Part shown: positions 4,810 through 7,611 of the stretch, one piece after another
How positions within the stretch are numbered: position 1 is the stretch's first letter
How the letters are laid out: each line of letters opens with the position of its first letter
DNA from: Treponema sp.
GTDB lineage: Bacteria > Spirochaetota > Spirochaetia > Treponematales > Treponemataceae
DNA length: 7,611 nt
NCBI GenBank assembly: GCA_012799545.1
Contig: JAAZLA010000193.1
Coordinates: 1 to 7,611, forward strand
Reading direction: 5' to 3'
Made by a program: the position numbers and the translations under genes
The notes under the pieces: generated by a model
Databases searched by the model: none
What the model saw: only the letters and a program-made list of their open reading frames with translations
What the model was told of the DNA's origin: nothing

Positions 4810-6036
4810 ATGACCTATGAAAGTACTGGGCTTTCTAAAAAAAGCCCTATTGTAATACAAGAAGTATCCTCTCCCGAAGCTGGTTCAACTGTCGTTGTTG
4901 CCTTATCTGGCGGTGTCGACTCAGCATTGACAGCCCTACTTCTCAAAGAACGTGGCTGCACTGTAATCGGAGCAACTATGTCTTTATGGGACGAGGGCTA
5001 CCCTATCCCGCACTCAGAATCGGGCAGACGTGAATCTTGCTATAGTCCCGATGAAGAAAAAGACATAGCCGAATGTCGCAGTTTTTGCAAAGAACACGAT
5101 ATTCCTTACTACCTCATCCCTGTAGCAAAGGTCTACAATGAAAAGGTCCTCGATTATTTTAAAGCAGAATATAGAGCAGGCAAAACGCCAAATCCTTGTA
5201 TTCAATGCAATCGCTTTGTAAAATTTGGAGCCTTCATAGAAGGTATCCAAAAAGAACTTGACGCAAAAGGAATAGCCTTTGACTATTTTTGTACTGGCCA
5301 TTATGCACGTATTGTACAAATAAAAGATGATATAGCCTCTGTCTATGGAGAAAACAAAAAAACAGGCTTACATCCCTTTGTTGTAACTCAAGCAAAAGAT
5401 GGCGAAAAAGACCAAAGCTATTTTTTATGCCGCCTTCCCTCATCCATTTTAGAGAAGGTACGTTTCCCCCTCTCAGATTTTACAAAAAAAGAAGTCTATG
5501 AAATGGCAAAAAAAAGAGAACTTGCAGCATCGAAGCGAAAAGAAAGCCAAGATTTTGTACCACAAACGTATTTTGATATCCTCTTTCAAGATAAAAAAGC
5601 ACAAGAAGGTTCCTTTATCAATCCCGAAGGACGTATTTTGGGAAAACACAGGGGACTTGAGCATTATACCGTCGGACAACGAAGAGGGCTTGGAATTAGC
5701 GATGTAAAACCGCTCTACGTTCAAGCCATCGATTCTCAGAACAATACCATAATACTCGCCTATGAGGATGATTTATTTTCAAAGGCCTTGCTTTCAGAAA
5801 ACTGGGTTTGGGCAGGAGACTATCGCCCCGAAAAAAGCTTTCGAGCCTGGGTGAAAATTCGTCTTGCATCAAAGCCAGTCGAAGCAGATATTATACCAAG
5901 CATTGAAGATACAAGCGTTTTGGTGCAGTTTTTAGAAGCGCAAAGAGCTGTTGCCCCTGGGCAATCAGTTGTGATATATAAAGAAGGGCTTAGCCTAGGA
6001 GGCGGGATTATTTCCCGAGTGATAGAAAATGCATAA
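4810..6036 (+). CDS. mnmA: tRNA-uridine 2-sulfurtransferase MnmA
   Basis: This 408-residue enzyme thiolates position 2 of the wobble uridine U34 in tRNAs for Lys, Glu and Gln, using ATP activation and a persulfide relayed from a cysteine desulfurase. The PP-loop SGGVDSA is at residues 33-39. The catalytic loop reads TPNPCIQCN, with Cys130 and Cys133; Cys133 aligns with the catalytic Cys102 of E. coli, and Cys130 takes the place of its Asp99. The central domain has GKHRGLEHYTVGQRRGLGI (278-296), and a C-terminal beta-barrel follows. The usual second catalytic cysteine, in a SQDICF-like motif, is absent: ESQDFVP at 245-251 lacks the IC pair. ATG 4810 is preferred over an upstream TTG at 4768, which would overlap the promoter; no clear ribosome binding site is present for either. 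The gene overlaps the desulfurase gene by 8 nt. Confidence 0.93.
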   Translation: MTYESTGLSKKSPIVIQEVSSPEAGSTVVVALSGGVDSALTALLLKERGCTVIGATMSLWDEGYPIPHSESGRRESCYSPDEEKDIAECRSFCKEHDIPYYLIPVAKVYNEKVLDYFKAEYRAGKTPNPCIQCNRFVKFGAFIEGIQKELDAKGIAFDYFCTGHYARIVQIKDDIASVYGENKKTGLHPFVVTQAKDGEKDQSYFLCRLPSSILEKVRFPLSDFTKKEVYEMAKKRELAASKRKESQDFVPQTYFDILFQDKKAQEGSFINPEGRILGKHRGLEHYTVGQRRGLGISDVKPLYVQAIDSQNNTIILAYEDDLFSKALLSENWVWAGDYRPEKSFRAWVKIRLASKPVEADIIPSIEDTSVLVQFLEAQRAVAPGQSVVIYKEGLSLGGGIISRVIENA

Positions 6037-7189
6037 GAGAATATATTTAGATTACAATGCAACAACACCACTTTCTGAAGAAGTAAAGCATTTTTACATC
6101 TCAGAGTTGGAAAAATTTGGCAATGCGTCCAGCTTACACGAAGATGGACGACTTGAATCTAAAAAAATAGAAAAGGCACGGGTAGAATTTGCCGAGCTGA
6201 TAAATTGCTCCGCTAATGAAATTATCTTTACCTCAGGTGGTTCTGAATCAAACAATACCGTATTTCAAACAATGATCTCGCTATCAAAAAAAATGCAACG
6301 AAATACGATTGTTATTTCTGCAATTGAGCATCCTTGTGTTATAGAATCTGCAAAAGAACTCGAAAGAGAAGGTTTTCGACTTATAGAAGTTGCGGTTAAT
6401 CCTGACGGACGAATCAATATGGACGAGTATCAAAAAGCCCTCAGTGAAAATCCTCTCCTCGTTTCTATTATGGCTGCAAACAATGAAATAGGCACAGTGC
6501 AAGATATACAAACCCTTGCAGACCTAGCCCACCAAAGTGGTGCGCTTTTTCACAGCGATGCGGTACAAGCGGTGGGGAAAATTCCTGTGGACTTAAAAGC
6601 ATGGAATGTTGATTATGCAACTTTTTCCTCACATAAAATCTATGGACCAAAGGGCATCGGTGCCTTGTACGTAAAAGAAGGGCGCAATATAGAACCGCTT
6701 ATACGAGGTGGGCACCAGGAAAAAGGCTTTCGGGCAGGGACCTATAATGCTCCGGCTATTGCGGCCTTTGGTTTAGCAGCAAGTCTTGCAAAAAAAGAAT
6801 TATCAAGCTATAAATCTCATACATGGAAGTTGAGAGAAGCCTTACGAGAGGGCTTTTTAGAAAAAATTCCCAACATTCACGTGAACGGGCACGAAAGCGA
6901 AGTGCTTCCCAACACCCTCAATGTTTCTTTTCCAGGAGCCGAGGGCGAGGCTATTTTACTCCACCTCGATCTTTTGGGTATATCCGTTTCAACGGGCTCA
7001 GCCTGCGCTTCTGGAAGTTTAGACCCTTCCCACGTGCTTATGGCAATAGGTTTGGGACCAGAGCTTGCTCATGGCTCTATTCGATTTAGTTTTGGAAAAT
7101 ATAGCACAATGGAAGAAGTAGACTATATTTTAGAGAAATTTCCACCGGTTATCGATAGACTTCGAAAAATGTCATCGATTCCGATGTAA
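6029..7189 (+). CDS. iscS: Cysteine desulfurase, IscS/NifS family
   Basis: This 386-residue PLP enzyme converts L-cysteine to alanine and an enzyme-bound persulfide, the sulfur source for Fe-S assembly and tRNA thiolation. It begins with the family signature YLDYNATTP. His101 (AIEHP) stacks on the cofactor, Asp177 (HSDAVQ) contacts the pyridine nitrogen and Lys203 (SSHK) should form the Schiff base. Cys326 in STGSACASG is the persulfide-carrying residue. Numbering tracks E. coli IscS within about three positions (104, 180, 206, 328). The ATG lies inside the end of mnmA (8-nt overlap), so the two are probably coupled; direct sulfur transfer to MnmA is likely. A small hairpin (6003-6017) lies 11 nt upstream of the start. 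NifS would be an equally valid name. Confidence 0.95.
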   Translation: MHKRIYLDYNATTPLSEEVKHFYISELEKFGNASSLHEDGRLESKKIEKARVEFAELINCSANEIIFTSGGSESNNTVFQTMISLSKKMQRNTIVISAIEHPCVIESAKELEREGFRLIEVAVNPDGRINMDEYQKALSENPLLVSIMAANNEIGTVQDIQTLADLAHQSGALFHSDAVQAVGKIPVDLKAWNVDYATFSSHKIYGPKGIGALYVKEGRNIEPLIRGGHQEKGFRAGTYNAPAIAAFGLAASLAKKELSSYKSHTWKLREALREGFLEKIPNIHVNGHESEVLPNTLNVSFPGAEGEAILLHLDLLGISVSTGSACASGSLDPSHVLMAIGLGPELAHGSIRFSFGKYSTMEEVDYILEKFPPVIDRLRKMSSIPM

Positions 7190-7210
7190 GAATACACTGT
7201 ATAAACAGAT

Positions 7211-7217
7211 AGAGGAG
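7211..7217 (+). promoter_or_regulatory. Shine-Dalgarno site of the iscU-like gene
   Basis: AGAGGAG lies eight bases before the ATG at 7226, in the 36-bp gap after the desulfurase stop. It fixes the start, and the short gap without a terminator keeps this gene in the operon. Confidence 0.75.
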
Positions 7218-7225
7218 AAATAGCT

Positions 7226-7611
7226 ATGCAAGAGTGGTTATATTCTGAGGTAGTAAAAGAGCATTTTACTGACCCCAAAAATGTTTTAATGGAAAATGAA
7301 GACCAATGGCCCTGCGATGGACGGGGCATTGTCGGAAATATTCGCTGTGGCGATCAAATGCTCATTCTTTTGCGAGTAAAAGATGACATTATCAGCGATG
7401 TGCGATGGAAAACCTATGGATGCGCAAGTGCTATCGCCTCAACTTCTATCCTTTCAGAGGCAATAAAAGGAATGCACATAGAGGAAGCCTATAAGCTTAA
7501 GCCTCAAGACATTGTGGCAAAGCTTGGAGGACTGCCTTCAAACAAGGTGCACTGTTCTGTTTTGGGAGATAAGGCGCTCCGTGCTGCTATAAACGACTAT
7601 CTTGAAAAACA
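7226..7611 (+). CDS. iscU: IscU/NifU-type Fe-S cluster assembly scaffold, partial
   Basis: The first 128 residues of a NifU_N-domain scaffold are present; the frame is open at the right edge. The protein receives sulfur from the cysteine desulfurase and iron to build a cluster that is passed to client proteins. All four usual ligand positions are visible: Cys41 and Asp43 in RCGDQM, Cys66 in YGCASAIAST, and Cys110 in VHCSVLGDKAL. An extra Cys30 occurs in WPCDGRG. The region corresponds to nearly the whole of a stand-alone IscU. Whether it ends soon after the edge or continues into a NifU-like C-terminal domain cannot be told here. It is the third gene of the mnmA-iscS operon. Confidence 0.93.
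   Translation, partial: MQEWLYSEVVKEHFTDPKNVLMENEDQWPCDGRGIVGNIRCGDQMLILLRVKDDIISDVRWKTYGCASAIASTSILSEAIKGMHIEEAYKLKPQDIVAKLGGLPSNKVHCSVLGDKALRAAINDYLEK

Overview
This 7.6 kb window carries ordinary, densely packed bacterial genes in two transcription blocks that diverge at about 4693-4809. The DNA leans to A/T, and several genes have AGGAGG-like ribosome binding sites. Gene content points to an anaerobic or microaerophilic bacterium: a ferredoxin-linked 2-oxoacid oxidoreductase, an AmmeMemoRadiSam cluster and an ISC-type Fe-S assembly operon. A spirochaete or a clostridia-like lineage would fit, but nothing here fixes the taxon. I see no mobile elements, tRNA or rRNA genes, CRISPR arrays or long repeats.

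Left part (1-1670, minus strand): a 2-oxoacid:ferredoxin oxidoreductase operon read right to left. It encodes a small 2x[4Fe-4S] ferredoxin subunit with a GTG start, the VorB-type alpha subunit, and the TPP-binding beta subunit, which is cut by the window edge. A gamma subunit would be expected beyond position 1. A good sigma-70-like promoter (1700-1728) and a 15-bp palindrome (1776-1790) precede the operon.

Middle part (1851-4155, minus strand): a two-gene AmmeMemoRadiSam unit. The first gene is a fusion of a LigB/Memo-like class III extradiol-dioxygenase domain with an AMMECR1 domain. The second, overlapping it by 8 nt, is the radical SAM enzyme AmrS. An extended -10 promoter lies just upstream. 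The biochemical role of this system is not settled.

Right part (4252-7611): an IscR-like Rrf2 regulator with three cysteines (minus strand) diverges from an operon (plus strand) of mnmA (tRNA U34 2-thiolase), a cysteine desulfurase (IscS/NifS) and an IscU/NifU-type scaffold cut by the right edge. The desulfurase can supply sulfur both to MnmA and to cluster assembly on IscU, and the regulator probably senses cluster status. The shared intergenic region contains an inverted repeat that is a plausible operator. Both divergent genes lack a Shine-Dalgarno sequence and may be leaderless.

The points most worth a second look are the MnmA variant, which has a CxxC motif but lacks the usual second catalytic cysteine; the IscR-like control of an operon led by a tRNA thiolase; and the compact AmmeMemoRadiSam unit between two Fe-S-related operons. 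Three gene pairs overlap with the same 8-nt ATGNNTAA geometry.
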